In this document: piece after piece, positions 35,146-44,839 of the stretch | How positions within the stretch are numbered: position 1 is the first letter of the stretch | Layout of the letters: each line of letters starts with the position of its first letter | Assembly (NCBI RefSeq): GCF_002207865.1 | Contig: NZ_BDQM01000005.1 | Location: 1 to 64,000, forward strand | Direction: 5' to 3' | Length of the DNA stretch: 64,000 bases | Source: Colwellia marinimaniae | GTDB taxonomy: Bacteria; Pseudomonadota; Gammaproteobacteria; Enterobacterales; Alteromonadaceae | Made by a program: the position numbers and the translations under genes | The notes under the pieces: model-generated | What the model saw: only the letters and a program-made list of their open reading frames with translations | Database searches by the model: none | Told to the model about the DNA's origin: nothing

Positions 35146-36354
35146 TTAACTGCTAGGTGCCAGCTTAGCCGTGTTAACAAACTGACTGGCGGCTAAAGAA
35201 AGTAAGGCGAAAAAGGCACCAGCATAAAATACTAAGGAATGATCATAAAGCCAAATTAAGCCAAAGGTCGCTGGTATAACCACAGCGGCAATATGATTAA
35301 TACTAAAACTTACCCCAGCAGTTGCAGCAATATCTTTTGGGTCCGCTATTTTTTGAAAATAGGTCTTTAAGGCGATGGCCATAGCAAAAAATAAATGATC
35401 AATAACATACAGCACGGCGGCAACATCGGCCGACTCAACCAGCGCATAACCGATAAAGACGGTAATTAAGCCCAAATACTCTAAGGTTAAGGCTTTACGC
35501 TCCCCGACTTTGGCAATCCAAGCACCTATTTTAGGCGCTAAAAAAAAGTTAATTAGATGATTAATCATATACAAAAGCGTAATTTCTTGGACACTGTAAC
35601 CAAATTTTTCCACCATAAGGAAGCCGGCAAAGACAACAAATATTTGTCGACGTGCTCCCGCTAAAAAAGTGAGTAAGTAATACAAACTATAACGTTTTCT
35701 TAGAATTATTTTTTTATGTTGCACATGTTCCATTGGAAATTTAGGCATAGCAACGGCTAAGCAAATCGTTAGTAATAAGCCACTAAGACCAAAAAATATA
35801 TACATCACTTGATAGCTAGCAGAAAAAACACTAAAACCCAGCCAAATTAAGCCATAACAGATAAGTGATGCCGCTGACTTTATTGACATTAGTTGACCAA
35901 GTTTTACTGGCGCCTCTGCTTTTTTAAACCACTGCAAGCTTAATGACGTATTTATGGTTTCATAATAATGAAAACCAATAGACATCAACACCGTTGTGGC
36001 ATAAAGCCCGTAGATACTAGGAAACAGCCCAGTAATGGCAACACCAATAGATAACAGACACAAAGAAATCAAGGCAAAGACTTGCTCGGTAAACACTAAT
36101 AACACAAATATCGCGGTAAACGCTAAGAAGCCAGGGATTTCCCGTAAAGATTGCAATATGCCTATTTCAGCGCCAGTAAAGGCTGCTTGCTCAATAACAA
36201 AGTTATTGAGCATTGCCATCCAACCGGCAAAAGTAACTGACATGACAATGCTGGCAATCGCTAAGAAAACAAAAGGACTTTGCCAACTTTTACCTTGCTC
36301 GGTAACAAGTGTTGTTCTTGCTGTTGCTTGCGTTGCTTTGCTTAATTCTTTCAT
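35146..36354 (-). CDS. MFS transporter
   Basis: This 402-residue major-facilitator protein has about 12 hydrophobic helices, with the helix-1 string SPFVFLAIASIVMSVTFAGW and a basic central loop (PKFPMEHVQHKKIILRKRYS). AAGGAG lies five bases before the ATG. It lies directly upstream of the ligase/dehydrogenase genes and is probably the uptake carrier for their substrate, though a terminator separates the transcripts. No close functional family is recognisable. Confidence 0.85.
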   Translation of the reverse strand: MKELSKATQATARTTLVTEQGKSWQSPFVFLAIASIVMSVTFAGWMAMLNNFVIEQAAFTGAEIGILQSLREIPGFLAFTAIFVLLVFTEQVFALISLCLLSIGVAITGLFPSIYGLYATTVLMSIGFHYYETINTSLSLQWFKKAEAPVKLGQLMSIKSAASLICYGLIWLGFSVFSASYQVMYIFFGLSGLLLTICLAVAMPKFPMEHVQHKKIILRKRYSLYYLLTFLAGARRQIFVVFAGFLMVEKFGYSVQEITLLYMINHLINFFLAPKIGAWIAKVGERKALTLEYLGLITVFIGYALVESADVAAVLYVIDHLFFAMAIALKTYFQKIADPKDIAATAGVSFSINHIAAVVIPATFGLIWLYDHSLVFYAGAFFALLSLAASQFVNTAKLAPSS

Positions 36355-36518
36355 ACAACTCCTTGTTATACATAACTGACACTAAATAACTGACACTATT
36401 TAACTTACCCGAAGTAATGAGTGCCAAAGACATAGCAGGTAAACGCTCTACCAAGGATAAGCTTGTCTCGCTAAAGAGGCCATTATATGATGATTTAACA
36501 TGACTAATAGCGACAATT

Positions 36519-37324
36519 ATGACAGTTAGTTTATCAATTCAGACAAAATCGTCTGGCATAAACAAAGCCCGAGCCGACTTTACCCAAGCTTACCCCCGAA
36601 CTGTATTACCTACGTCTGCCGAATTTAAGCCCATGACGCAGATTGTTAGCCATACTCATCCGTGGTCGCAGCTTTCCTATTCTTGTATTGGTGTTATGCC
36701 TATTGAAACCGATGTGGGTATTTTTGTTATTCCCCCCGAGCAAGCATTGTGATTACCCCAGGTATAGCGCATCAACATTTTTGTAAGAACAAGGTAAGCT
36801 ACCGTAGCTTATATATCGCCCCCTGTTTTGAGTGAAGTGCTTGGTAATAAAGTACGGCCGTTAACGGTTGACCCCTTATTAAAATTATTGATATTGGAGA
36901 TTTCAAGCTGGCCAGAAGATTATAAAGAAACAGCGCAAACACAGCGTTTTATTTTAGTGTTGTTAGATCGCCTAGCCATGGCGAAAGTAACCCGTTGTTT
37001 ATGCCAACTATTCAAGATAAAAGACTATTACCGATAATTGAAACCCTCAACCAAGAGCCCGCTAATAAATTAACCATAGAGCAATGGTCACTTAAAGTTG
37101 GTGCCTCAAGCAGGACACTAAATCGATTATTTAATCAAAATTACGGCATGGGTTTTAGCAAATGGCAACAAAAACTAAGAATATTAAAATCGTTAGAATT
37201 ACTGAACAGCAATACCCCACTGATAGATATTGCCTTTGAGCTAGGCTATGAATCAACTTCAGCATTTATCACCGGCTTTAAAAAACAACTTGGTTGCCCA
37301 CCTAAAAAGTACCTCGCTAAGTAA
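36519..37324 (+). pseudogene. AraC-family regulator broken by three frameshifts
   Basis: The pieces line up as one AraC-type regulator. First comes a cupin-like N-terminal part (YPRTVLPTSAEFKPMTQIVSHTHPWSQL), interrupted near 36750 where TTGTGATTACC looks like TTG-TGG-ATT minus one G. Next, near 36825, is one extra T in a T-run (GTTTTGAGTGAAG). Near 36992 one C is lost (ACCCGTTG for ACCCCGTTG). The last part is an intact two-helix-turn-helix domain (LTIEQWSLKVGASSRTLNRLF ... IDIAFELGYESTSAFITGFKKQ). It is divergent from the MFS gene and was probably its regulator. Confidence 0.88.
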
Positions 37325-37375
37325 CCTTTTCTTTAGGGCAACTTACTAGCCTTTAACAGTAACTAATACGTATCA

Positions 37376-39070
37376 CTATTTTTTTTCAAGTTTAAATTCA
37401 CTCATTTCCTCATGTAATTCATGGGAGGTAGACTGTAAGTGAGTGGTTGCTTCAACGGCCCGATCAATCTCCAACTTGTTCTCATGCGAGGCATCATTAA
37501 CTTGCGTGATATTGTTATTTATTTCTTCAACCACACAGTGTTGCTCTTCTGCAGCGGTCGCCACTTGGGTGGACATATCATTAACACTACTAATAGCTTC
37601 ATTAACATCGGCCATTAAAGCATTTGAGCGTTCAGAGAACTCTATGGTTTTGGCACTCAGCTCTCGGCTATGATCCATAGCCACCACAGCGTTATGTGCG
37701 CCCGAACGATATTGCTCAATCATTTGTTCAATTTCTTTAGTTGACTCTTGTGTACGTTGCGCTAAGTTTCTCACTTCATCGGCAACAACAGCAAAACCTC
37801 GGCCTTGCTCCCCGGCTCTGGCTGCTTCTATCGCGGCATTAAGCGCGAGAAGGTTGGTTTGCTCGGCAATACCTTTGATGACTTCCAATACTGATTCTAT
37901 TTTTTCACTGTTTTTTTCTAGCTTAGTAAGCGCCTCGCCACTGTCTGATAAACTTTCCACCAGTTGCCTAATTTGCTCCATAGCCTGTAAATTCACCTGC
38001 TGACTTTGCTGAGAACTAGATGATGCGGCTTCTGTTAACTCTAGGGTACTGTTGGTGTTTTTTGCCACTTCTTGTGCGGTTGAAGACAACTCGTTAATTG
38101 CTGTAGCCACCAAATCAATTTGTTGAAATTGATTGACTAAATTTTCTTGCACCTTGTTATTTGCTTGGGCTAATACTTGAGCAGTTTGTTGCACATCATT
38201 GGTAGAGTCATTGACCTTGGTTAAAATAGCACAAACACTAGCGCGCATTGTCTCCATATGTTCAAGCATCTGCCCTACTTCTCCTGGTTCATCTACTGCT
38301 ACATGTTCATCAAAATTTCCATGAGCAATATTCTCTAACGAATGTACTGCCTTTTTCAAGCCAGCTTGCACGGCATTAATGACCAGCCAAGCGCTAATAA
38401 TATTAACGAATACACTCACAACTACTGCAGCTATGGCAATAAACTCAAGCTTGATAGCTTCTTCATCAATTTTTATTACCGCCTCTTCGGTAAAACGCTC
38501 AATTTCAGCTAAAACACCTTCAACATGCTCAGTTAGCGCTAAGGCCTCATTTTCAACCGTTTCGCTTAATAGCTCAGCATGATGAAACTTATGCTGTGCT
38601 AACGCCACAAAAACTTCTTTCGCGTGTTTCGACCATTTTTTATGCTGACGTTCTAGTTGTTTGACATCAGTTAAAAGCTGCGAAAATTCATCTCTGTCAA
38701 CCTGCTCTTCAGCATGATTTTTTGCTTGAGCAAGTGACTGCTCTATTGCCTTTAATTCGTGTGCAATCTTTTTATTTAAACTTTCAAAGTGCTCAACCGC
38801 TGCCTTATAATGCGCGTTTGCTGAAGGCTCAGTAGCCGTTGCTAAAGCAAAGCGAAAAGCCTGTTCAAAATATATTTCTTGCTCTAACTGATGCTCTGTT
38901 AACGAAGTGACCGCTTTGGTTATGGGAATATCGGTATTGGCAACAGCTTCAATATGATGTTCAATGGTGATTAATTGCGTTAGTATTATGGCGGTGGCAA
39001 TAACCTGGACCGCAACGGCTAGCACAACCATAGCGATAATGCGTTGCTTGATGGATAAATCAACTTTCAT
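37376..39070 (-). CDS. Methyl-accepting chemotaxis protein
   Basis: This 564-residue chemoreceptor has an N-terminal helix ([20 protein letters not shown]), a ~180-residue four-helix periplasmic sensor rich in His and Glu, and a second helix ([22 protein letters not shown], ~209-230). A HAMP domain follows, then the signalling domain with the hairpin tip [26 protein letters not shown] precedes the ATG. The ligand is unknown. There is no C-terminal CheR/CheB pentapeptide (ends FKLEKK). Confidence 0.94.
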   Translation of the reverse strand: MKVDLSIKQRIIAMVVLAVAVQVIATAIILTQLITIEHHIEAVANTDIPITKAVTSLTEHQLEQEIYFEQAFRFALATATEPSANAHYKAAVEHFESLNKKIAHELKAIEQSLAQAKNHAEEQVDRDEFSQLLTDVKQLERQHKKWSKHAKEVFVALAQHKFHHAELLSETVENEALALTEHVEGVLAEIERFTEEAVIKIDEEAIKLEFIAIAAVVVSVFVNIISAWLVINAVQAGLKKAVHSLENIAHGNFDEHVAVDEPGEVGQMLEHMETMRASVCAILTKVNDSTNDVQQTAQVLAQANNKVQENLVNQFQQIDLVATAINELSSTAQEVAKNTNSTLELTEAASSSSQQSQQVNLQAMEQIRQLVESLSDSGEALTKLEKNSEKIESVLEVIKGIAEQTNLLALNAAIEAARAGEQGRGFAVVADEVRNLAQRTQESTKEIEQMIEQYRSGAHNAVVAMDHSRELSAKTIEFSERSNALMADVNEAISSVNDMSTQVATAAEEQHCVVEEINNNITQVNDASHENKLEIDRAVEATTHLQSTSHELHEEMSEFKLEKK

Positions 39071-39647
39071 CTTAATTACTCCTCAACCTTTTTAGAATGC
39101 TTTTGAAAATACTTTTTAGAGTACTTTTTAGAGTGCTTTTGCAAATATTTTTGCCCATTATCACGCATTCTATGTATAAATTTAAAGCCTAGATTAAAAG
39201 TGTAGCTCATTTTTTGTATGGATATTAAAAAGCTAGCGCTTATACATTTTATGATGTTATGACATACAATAAAAAACAGTTGGAGATAATTGTCTTAGAG
39301 AGCTGGATAGTATTCACCAAAACAAAATAAACCACCTAAAGAGTTGATAAAATTAAACTTTTAATAAATTATAAATTAAAAACTTTAACGATTAACTTTT
39401 GCGATATCTGTTAACGCAGCGGCTAAATCATATTCAATAGTGGTATGTAAAAAGAACACGTTTACTCCTCGATAAAGTGCCTTGCTAAGGTATTTTACTT
39501 GCCGCTTAACTATCACTAAGCTTGCTCGACACAATTTTGTCTTGTCAATGCAGTGATTTTAGCGATATAAAGGGCAACGACAGTGACTACAGTGACGCAA
39601 ACTGCTCCATAGCACTTTTTATTAATGATATTTTATAGGCTTTATTT
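39071..39647. other. Divergent intergenic region with small ORF and tandem repeat
   Basis: This 577-base region separates the chemoreceptor (-) from glutaminase (+). It holds a 12-bp tandem duplication ACTTTTTAGAGT (39111-39134) in the chemoreceptor leader, and a 24-codon frame with a good ribosome site on the minus strand (39385-39459). I see no other gene. Confidence 0.5.
39385..39459 (-). CDS. Possible 24-aa small protein or leader peptide
   Basis: GTG 39459 is preceded by GAGGAG at the right distance and opens a 24-codon frame ending at TAA 39385 (MFFLHTTIEYDLAAALTDI, then AKVNR). The composition is protein-like rather than random. It lies 314 bases upstream of the chemoreceptor start on the same strand, so it could be a leader peptide, or the end of a decayed gene. 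No homologue is recognised. Confidence 0.35.
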   Translation of the reverse strand: MFFLHTTIEYDLAAALTDIAKVNR

Positions 39648-40571
39648 ATGAAACTGATGGAGGTATTAAATGAGATACATCAGCAAGTGCTCCCTTCCCT
39701 TGGGCAAGGCAAGGTTGCGACATATATTCCCGCTTTAGCGAATGTTGATCCGATGCAGTTTGGTATGGCGATCACCTTAAATGATGGCCAGTATTATGGC
39801 GTCGGTTCATACCGGACCCCTTTTTCTATTCAGAGTATTTCTAAAGTATTTAGCTATACCCTAGCGCTACGAACTTATCAAGATGGCTTATATAAGCGTG
39901 TTTGGCGAGAGCCTTCCGGTAACCCTTTTAATTCTTTGGTACAGTTAGAGTATGAAGCAGGTATTCCTCGCAACCCTTTTATTAATGCCGGCGCCATCGT
40001 GGTGTGCGATAGTTTGGTGTCTCATTTTAATGACCATGAAAGAGCCTTTAATGAAATTCTTGGGTTTATTCATCAGTGTAGCGGTGATAACAGCATAACC
40101 ATAGATGAAGTGGTCGCTAAGTCTGAAATGGCACATGGCTTTAGAAATATTGCTTTAGCCAATTTGATGAAAAGCTTTGATAACTTTGATAATGATGTCA
40201 ATACAGTCTTGCAAACTTACTTTAAACATTGCTCTATTGTGATGAATGCCCAGCAACTATCGCGCTCTATGCTGTACTTAGCGAACAACGGCACTGATCC
40301 TATCTCAAAGAAACAGTTGATTAACGCTACTCAAGCAAAGCGTATTAATTCATTAATGTTAACGTGTGGCCATTATGATGCGTCTGGCGATTTTGCTTTT
40401 CGCGTTGGCTTACCGGGTAAAAGTGGCGTGGGCGGCGGTATTGTCGCGGTTGTGCCGGGGAAAATGGCTATCGCGGTCTATTCACCGGCATTGAATGAAT
40501 ACGGTAATTCATTAGTTGGCACAAAAGCACTAGAGCTATTTACTACTAAAACAGGACTTTCTATTTTTTAA
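39648..40571 (+). CDS. glsA: Glutaminase (GlsA family)
   Basis: This 307-residue glutaminase of the serine-beta-lactamase-like fold hydrolyses glutamine to glutamate and ammonia. The nucleophile pair is S63xxK66 in PFSIQSISK. Further family strings are NPFNSLVQLEYEAGIPRNPFINAGAI and GLPGKSGVGGGIVAVVP. Length equals E. coli YbaS/YneH (about 308-310). The enzyme releases ammonia as part of nitrogen metabolism or acid resistance. It appears monocistronic. Confidence 0.96.
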   Translation: MKLMEVLNEIHQQVLPSLGQGKVATYIPALANVDPMQFGMAITLNDGQYYGVGSYRTPFSIQSISKVFSYTLALRTYQDGLYKRVWREPSGNPFNSLVQLEYEAGIPRNPFINAGAIVVCDSLVSHFNDHERAFNEILGFIHQCSGDNSITIDEVVAKSEMAHGFRNIALANLMKSFDNFDNDVNTVLQTYFKHCSIVMNAQQLSRSMLYLANNGTDPISKKQLINATQAKRINSLMLTCGHYDASGDFAFRVGLPGKSGVGGGIVAVVPGKMAIAVYSPALNEYGNSLVGTKALELFTTKTGLSIF

Positions 40572-40736
40572 GCTTAACTTAAACCGCCTTACGCCAAAGG
40601 CATGATATTGAGTTTGAGTTATAAAGTAGTTAATTACAATGTTAACAAGCCCAGCTCTGTCGCCGTTACTATCACATTCAGCCTTGATCAAAGTTTACCC
40701 TCGGGTTAAGCCAAGTACTGCGGTGGAAAAACAGAT

Positions 40737-40771
40737 AAAAAAGGTCGCTTCCGAGTAAATAAGAAGCGGCC
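40737..40771 (-). terminator. Terminator after the subtilase gene
   Basis: On the minus strand GGCCGCTTC pairs with GAAGCGACC (one G-U) and is followed by six Ts. It lies 28 bases after the protease stop. Confidence 0.82.
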
Positions 40772-40798
40772 AGTAAAATAAACATTGTACCTAGCTAT

Positions 40799-43168
40799 TT
40801 AGAATTCCACTATTTTTTCATCTGAACAGATAGGGCTATTTAACTCACACACTTTATAAGTGAATGTTCCGCCACCGCCAAAGGAGTCTATATAAAAACC
40901 ATCATTGTCGGTGGTTAATTTCTTCATTTTCTTTTTAACTTTATAGATATGTACTTCATCTCCATTGGCATTGTCCCATGTTAACTCGACAAATTTAGTG
41001 CCTTTAACTTTATAGCCATAGAGCGACAAGCTGATTTTTACATCTGCCGGCGGCGCTGCAGCAGGCGGATCTGTTGGGGCAACCTCTCCAGTGCTAAAAT
41101 TGCTGGTGCCAAGGTTATCAGTCACAGTTAACTTGACTTCATAAGTACCGTCAGCATCATAACTATGAACAGCGTTTACCCCACTAGCGGTATTGCTATT
41201 TGAACTGTTTTCACCAAAAACCCAAGCATATGAAAATATACTGCCCTCAGTATATTTACTGGCGCTAGCACTGGCATTAAAGTTACAATCAAGATAGCTA
41301 CAACTGGCGGTAAATGATGCTGTAGGTCTAGTATCAACAACAGTGACTTCTTGCTCGCTGTAATGGCTAGCACTGGCATCATCAGTCACAGTTAACCCAA
41401 TATCATAAGTAGCATCAGCATCAAAGCTATGAGCAGCGTTTACCCCAGTTGCGCTGCCTTCACCGCCAAAATCCCAACTATATGAAACCACTTTTTGATC
41501 ATCGCCATCACTATCGTAACTAGTACTACCATCAAAGCTACAACTTAAATCAGTGCAGTTGACCGTAAATAAACTTACCGGCGGGACATTAGCTATCGTT
41601 TCTTCAAAATTACCGCTAAGTGACAGCCCTGAGAAATTTGAATAGGCTCTTATCATCACATAATAAGTACCCGTTTGTGGACTGGCAACACTACAGCTTT
41701 CATTACTACTTTCTTGATAGGGACGACAGTCATAACTGGTTATACTGGGTTGTGAGCCATATTTTACATATAAATCAGCATCACCACTGTCACCTGAAAT
41801 AGTAAAAGCTAAGTTAATGGCACCTGCTGGAATACTCATTTGATACATCAACTCATCGCCACTAGCTCCAGAGAGATTATTAACTGAAGCCCCATTCACT
41901 AAATGAGTAGGCTCTGGTGCTAGTGGAAACTCACCAACTTCACAGAATTTTTCAGGTGATTCAGGTAAAGGTAAGTAATGTTCAGAGATAAAATCATACA
42001 TAGCTTTAGCTTTGACTATGCCGTAACCGTAGTTATTATCTCTGCCAGCACTGCCTCGATCTTCCGCCGACTGCGCCATGGCGATACGCATTTGATGATT
42101 GCTACACTCTGGGTAATAGTTCCAAACTAGCGCGGCAACACCTGCTACATGGGGCGTTGCCATGGAAGTACCAGTCCATGCCGCGTAGCTATTATGTGGT
42201 AAGGTAGACATAACCTCTACCCCAGGTGCGGCAATTTCTACCTGAGTATTATATTGGGAGAAACTAGCTTTATTGCCTGATGAATCCACCGCAGCAACAG
42301 AGACCACAGAGTCATAAGAGGCCGGATAGGACATACCGCTACTACTATCATTGCCAGCCGCAGCAATTGACAGTATGCCACTGTCATAAGCGGCCTGAAA
42401 AGCATTGCTCTCAGCCATACTAGAGCCAGAGCCGCCAAGACTCATACTGATGACATTTGCCCCTGCCGCCATACATTGATCGATCGCGACAATTAAATCT
42501 GAGCCATAGGCCCAAGAGCCACTGCTATTAAAAACCTTGACCATATGAATTTTTAAATTATTATTTGGATTAACGCCGACAACACCAATCTCATTATTCC
42601 CTAAAGCGGCAATAGTGCCCGAAACATGGGTACCATGGCCATGACCGTCTTCATCCCAATTTCCGGAATCATAATTGTTATAACCATCACTGCCGGTTAC
42701 ACCTGAACTAGGTAAATCGTAATGACCAAGATCATAACCAGTATCCATAATACAAACGGTCATATTGCTATTTGAATTACCAATAATAAATGGCCCTTGT
42801 TCTTGTCCTAGAACTTCATGCTCAGCTTCAACCATAGTTATGCCATAAGGCGTTTCTTCAGCGGTATTTTCAGCAAGCAAGTAGCGTTTAGGATCAAGTT
42901 CCACTAACTCAACATCATGGCGTTTTTTGAATTGCTTGGCTGCTTGGGCGGGTAAATTAACGGCGATGATTCGATGTTTATCGATTTCAAGCTGAATTTT
43001 TCCGTGATGGCTATTAATCAACGTTATTATTGAGGCTTTACTGCCGGGTTTGAACTTAACAATATAGCGTTCATTTTCGGCATTAAAATCTTTTTTTGTG
43101 GCGGCTAGCGATGGCATAAACATCATTGCCACGATTGCGACAACAAGGGGGGTATATTTAATATTCAT
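40799..43168 (-). CDS. Secreted subtilisin-like serine protease (S8) with PPC and PKD domains
   Basis: From ATG 43168 (good AGGAAGAG site; the frame opens at 43234) the 789-residue precursor has a signal peptide (VVAIVAMMFMPSLA) and an I9-type pro-domain (~32-95). The S8 catalytic domain has D142 (CIMDTGYD), H181 (GHGHGTHVSG), N273 (AAAGNDS) and S335 (GTSMATPHVAG). After it come a PPC domain (DADLYVKYGS), two PKD domains (SYSWDFGGEG; SYAWVFGE) with paired cysteines, and a C-terminal Fn3-like segment. It is a typical extracellular protease of marine Alteromonadales. PPC and PKD domains aid secretion, folding or substrate binding. Confidence 0.94.
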   Translation of the reverse strand: MNIKYTPLVVAIVAMMFMPSLAATKKDFNAENERYIVKFKPGSKASIITLINSHHGKIQLEIDKHRIIAVNLPAQAAKQFKKRHDVELVELDPKRYLLAENTAEETPYGITMVEAEHEVLGQEQGPFIIGNSNSNMTVCIMDTGYDLGHYDLPSSGVTGSDGYNNYDSGNWDEDGHGHGTHVSGTIAALGNNEIGVVGVNPNNNLKIHMVKVFNSSGSWAYGSDLIVAIDQCMAAGANVISMSLGGSGSSMAESNAFQAAYDSGILSIAAAGNDSSSGMSYPASYDSVVSVAAVDSSGNKASFSQYNTQVEIAAPGVEVMSTLPHNSYAAWTGTSMATPHVAGVAALVWNYYPECSNHQMRIAMAQSAEDRGSAGRDNNYGYGIVKAKAMYDFISEHYLPLPESPEKFCEVGEFPLAPEPTHLVNGASVNNLSGASGDELMYQMSIPAGAINLAFTISGDSGDADLYVKYGSQPSITSYDCRPYQESSNESCSVASPQTGTYYVMIRAYSNFSGLSLSGNFEETIANVPPVSLFTVNCTDLSCSFDGSTSYDSDGDDQKVVSYSWDFGGEGSATGVNAAHSFDADATYDIGLTVTDDASASHYSEQEVTVVDTRPTASFTASCSYLDCNFNASASASKYTEGSIFSYAWVFGENSSNSNTASGVNAVHSYDADGTYEVKLTVTDNLGTSNFSTGEVAPTDPPAAAPPADVKISLSLYGYKVKGTKFVELTWDNANGDEVHIYKVKKKMKKLTTDNDGFYIDSFGGGGTFTYKVCELNSPICSDEKIVEF

Positions 43169-43843
43169 ATCAGCTCTTCCTATCATTATTATTGATGTTA
43201 GAGCTAACACTAAGCAAGCCGACATCGCTAACATTGAGGTTGCTTTCTACCTTTATTAAATATAGTTGTTGTTATCGCTAAAAAATAGTAACTGTTAAGG
43301 TATTTTATTAACGGCACGCGTGTTAAAAAGTATCTGGCGAACAGAATTAACCTCGTTAAAAGCAAATATCTCAGCAGCTGTATTGTCAGTGGTGAGTTTA
43401 TTCTCCTGTAAGTAGCTCACCATAGAGTGACAGTAGCTGATAGCGACATGTTTAACTTTGCCATTTTTCTTATGCTGGCTCGGTGCAGGTTAAGCCAATT
43501 AATTATTTTCCTTGCGTAATGCACGTTATCGCTTAGTAACAGAGCGCCGTGTATTTTCTGGTCAAAAAGCAACAACAAAGCCAACAACTCAACTTTTGCC
43601 AGTAGAACCACCATAGATATTGTTCGTTTAGCGCTAGGTGAGTCCATTAACTTTTCATCAAGCCCATCAAAGCAGTACGGGTATAGATAACAACATAGAT
43701 CTTAACTTCACTTTGCTACCAGCTCTAGATTCATTAATATCACCCTGAGAAACTTATTAAGTTAATATTCGCCACTCACATATAAAGATGAAACTAAAAT
43801 ATTAACAGTAAGTGTTAAGCCGCTAAGTAAAGTGAAGGTTAAA
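43169..43843. other. Divergent intergenic region with possible coding remnant
   Basis: The 675 bases between the protease and the CDF-type gene should hold two promoters. On the minus strand 43295-43489 is open for 64 codons and reads like protein (SYLQENKLTTDNTAAEIFAF), but it has no start with a ribosome site and stops interrupt it upstream. It may be a gene remnant. I do not recognise it. Confidence 0.35.
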
Positions 43844-44776
43844 ATGAGTAATATAGTGCGTGAAAAGGTAAGTAAGCAATTGATTGAAAAAAAAACGTTA
43901 ATGGTCGGTGCCGCAACTAATTTATTTATGGCTTTTGCAGGTTGGTTAGCTTACTACTTATCAAACTCGCAAGCCTTGGCTCTCGATGGTAACTTCTCTT
44001 TTGTTGCCTTTATCACTGTAATACTCGCTTTACGCGTGTCGGCTATCAAGCTAAACAAATCCACCACCTTCCCTTTTGGCCAATTCGCCTATGAGTCACT
44101 TTTTTCAATGGTTAAAGGTTTGATGATAATCGGCATGTTGCTGATGGCACTTATTGTCAATATTGAGCGAGTATTTCATTATTTAGCGGGTGAGCCTGCG
44201 AATATTTTAGATACCGATGTTATTTTTATTTATAGCGTGATGATGGTTTTTCTTTGTTTCTCTTTGGCTTTTTATTATAAACGACAAAATAAGAGACTAT
44301 CTAATGCCAGCACCTTATTACTGGCTGAATACACCGGGGTAAAACTCGATGGTTTAATGTCATTGGGCATAGGTATCACTTTAGTGAGTATTCGATTTAT
44401 TGATATTGAAGGCTATTTCGGCTTTCTTCATTATATAGGTGATGCTTTACTGATTATTGCGCTGGTATTTCTTTTTGGTAAAGAGCCTCTCACTCTGGTG
44501 CGGCATTCCTTTATTGAATTGGCTGGTGGTACTTTGCAAAACACTAAGCAAAAACAGCACATTGAATCGATTATAGCTAAGCACTTAAGCGAGGATGGCT
44601 TATTAGTCGACAGCTACATATCAAAAACAGGCAGTTGCTATTTAGTTGTCGCCTACATAAGTATAACTAAGCTAGAGACTATTGATGGTAAGGCGATAAC
44701 AGCAACCAAAGCTGCTATCGAAGCTGAGCTTAATCAACACTACCCTCACTCAATGCTCGAACTATCGTTAAAATAG
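43844..44776 (+). CDS. Cation diffusion facilitator (CDF)-like transporter, atypical
   Basis: This 310-residue protein has about six helices and a small cytoplasmic C-terminal domain, resembling the CDF/FieF family of divalent-metal exporters. Helix 2 has LALDGNFSFVAF and helix 5 AEYTGVKLDGLMS, in place of the usual H/DxxxD metal sites. One Asp per site remains, so the metal or even the function may differ. A GTG at 43832 is in frame, but GAAGG at 43834-43838 points to ATG 43844. It is followed by a terminator. Confidence 0.8.
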   Translation: MSNIVREKVSKQLIEKKTLMVGAATNLFMAFAGWLAYYLSNSQALALDGNFSFVAFITVILALRVSAIKLNKSTTFPFGQFAYESLFSMVKGLMIIGMLLMALIVNIERVFHYLAGEPANILDTDVIFIYSVMMVFLCFSLAFYYKRQNKRLSNASTLLLAEYTGVKLDGLMSLGIGITLVSIRFIDIEGYFGFLHYIGDALLIIALVFLFGKEPLTLVRHSFIELAGGTLQNTKQKQHIESIIAKHLSEDGLLVDSYISKTGSCYLVVAYISITKLETIDGKAITATKAAIEAELNQHYPHSMLELSLK

Positions 44777-44787
44777 CAGGCATAAAA

Positions 44788-44808
44788 AAGAGCGCTGTAA
44801 GCGCTCTT
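44788..44808. terminator. Terminator between CDF and fumarase genes
   Basis: AAGAGCGC and GCGCTCTT form an 8-bp stem with loop TGTAA. Run of A upstream gives Ts on the minus strand, so it can serve the fumarase gene and partly the CDF gene. Confidence 0.82.
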
Positions 44809-44839
44809 CATTAATTGTCTCTTTAAAATAAAGAGTCGA

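Noticed and set aside
36828..37037. Separate 69-codon gene
   Set aside because: It is the middle piece of the frameshifted AraC-type regulator.
43417..43647. 76-codon open frame on the minus strand
   Set aside because: Leucine-rich but without ribosome site or family features; the neighbouring frame (43295-43489) looks no less protein-like, and neither is convincing.
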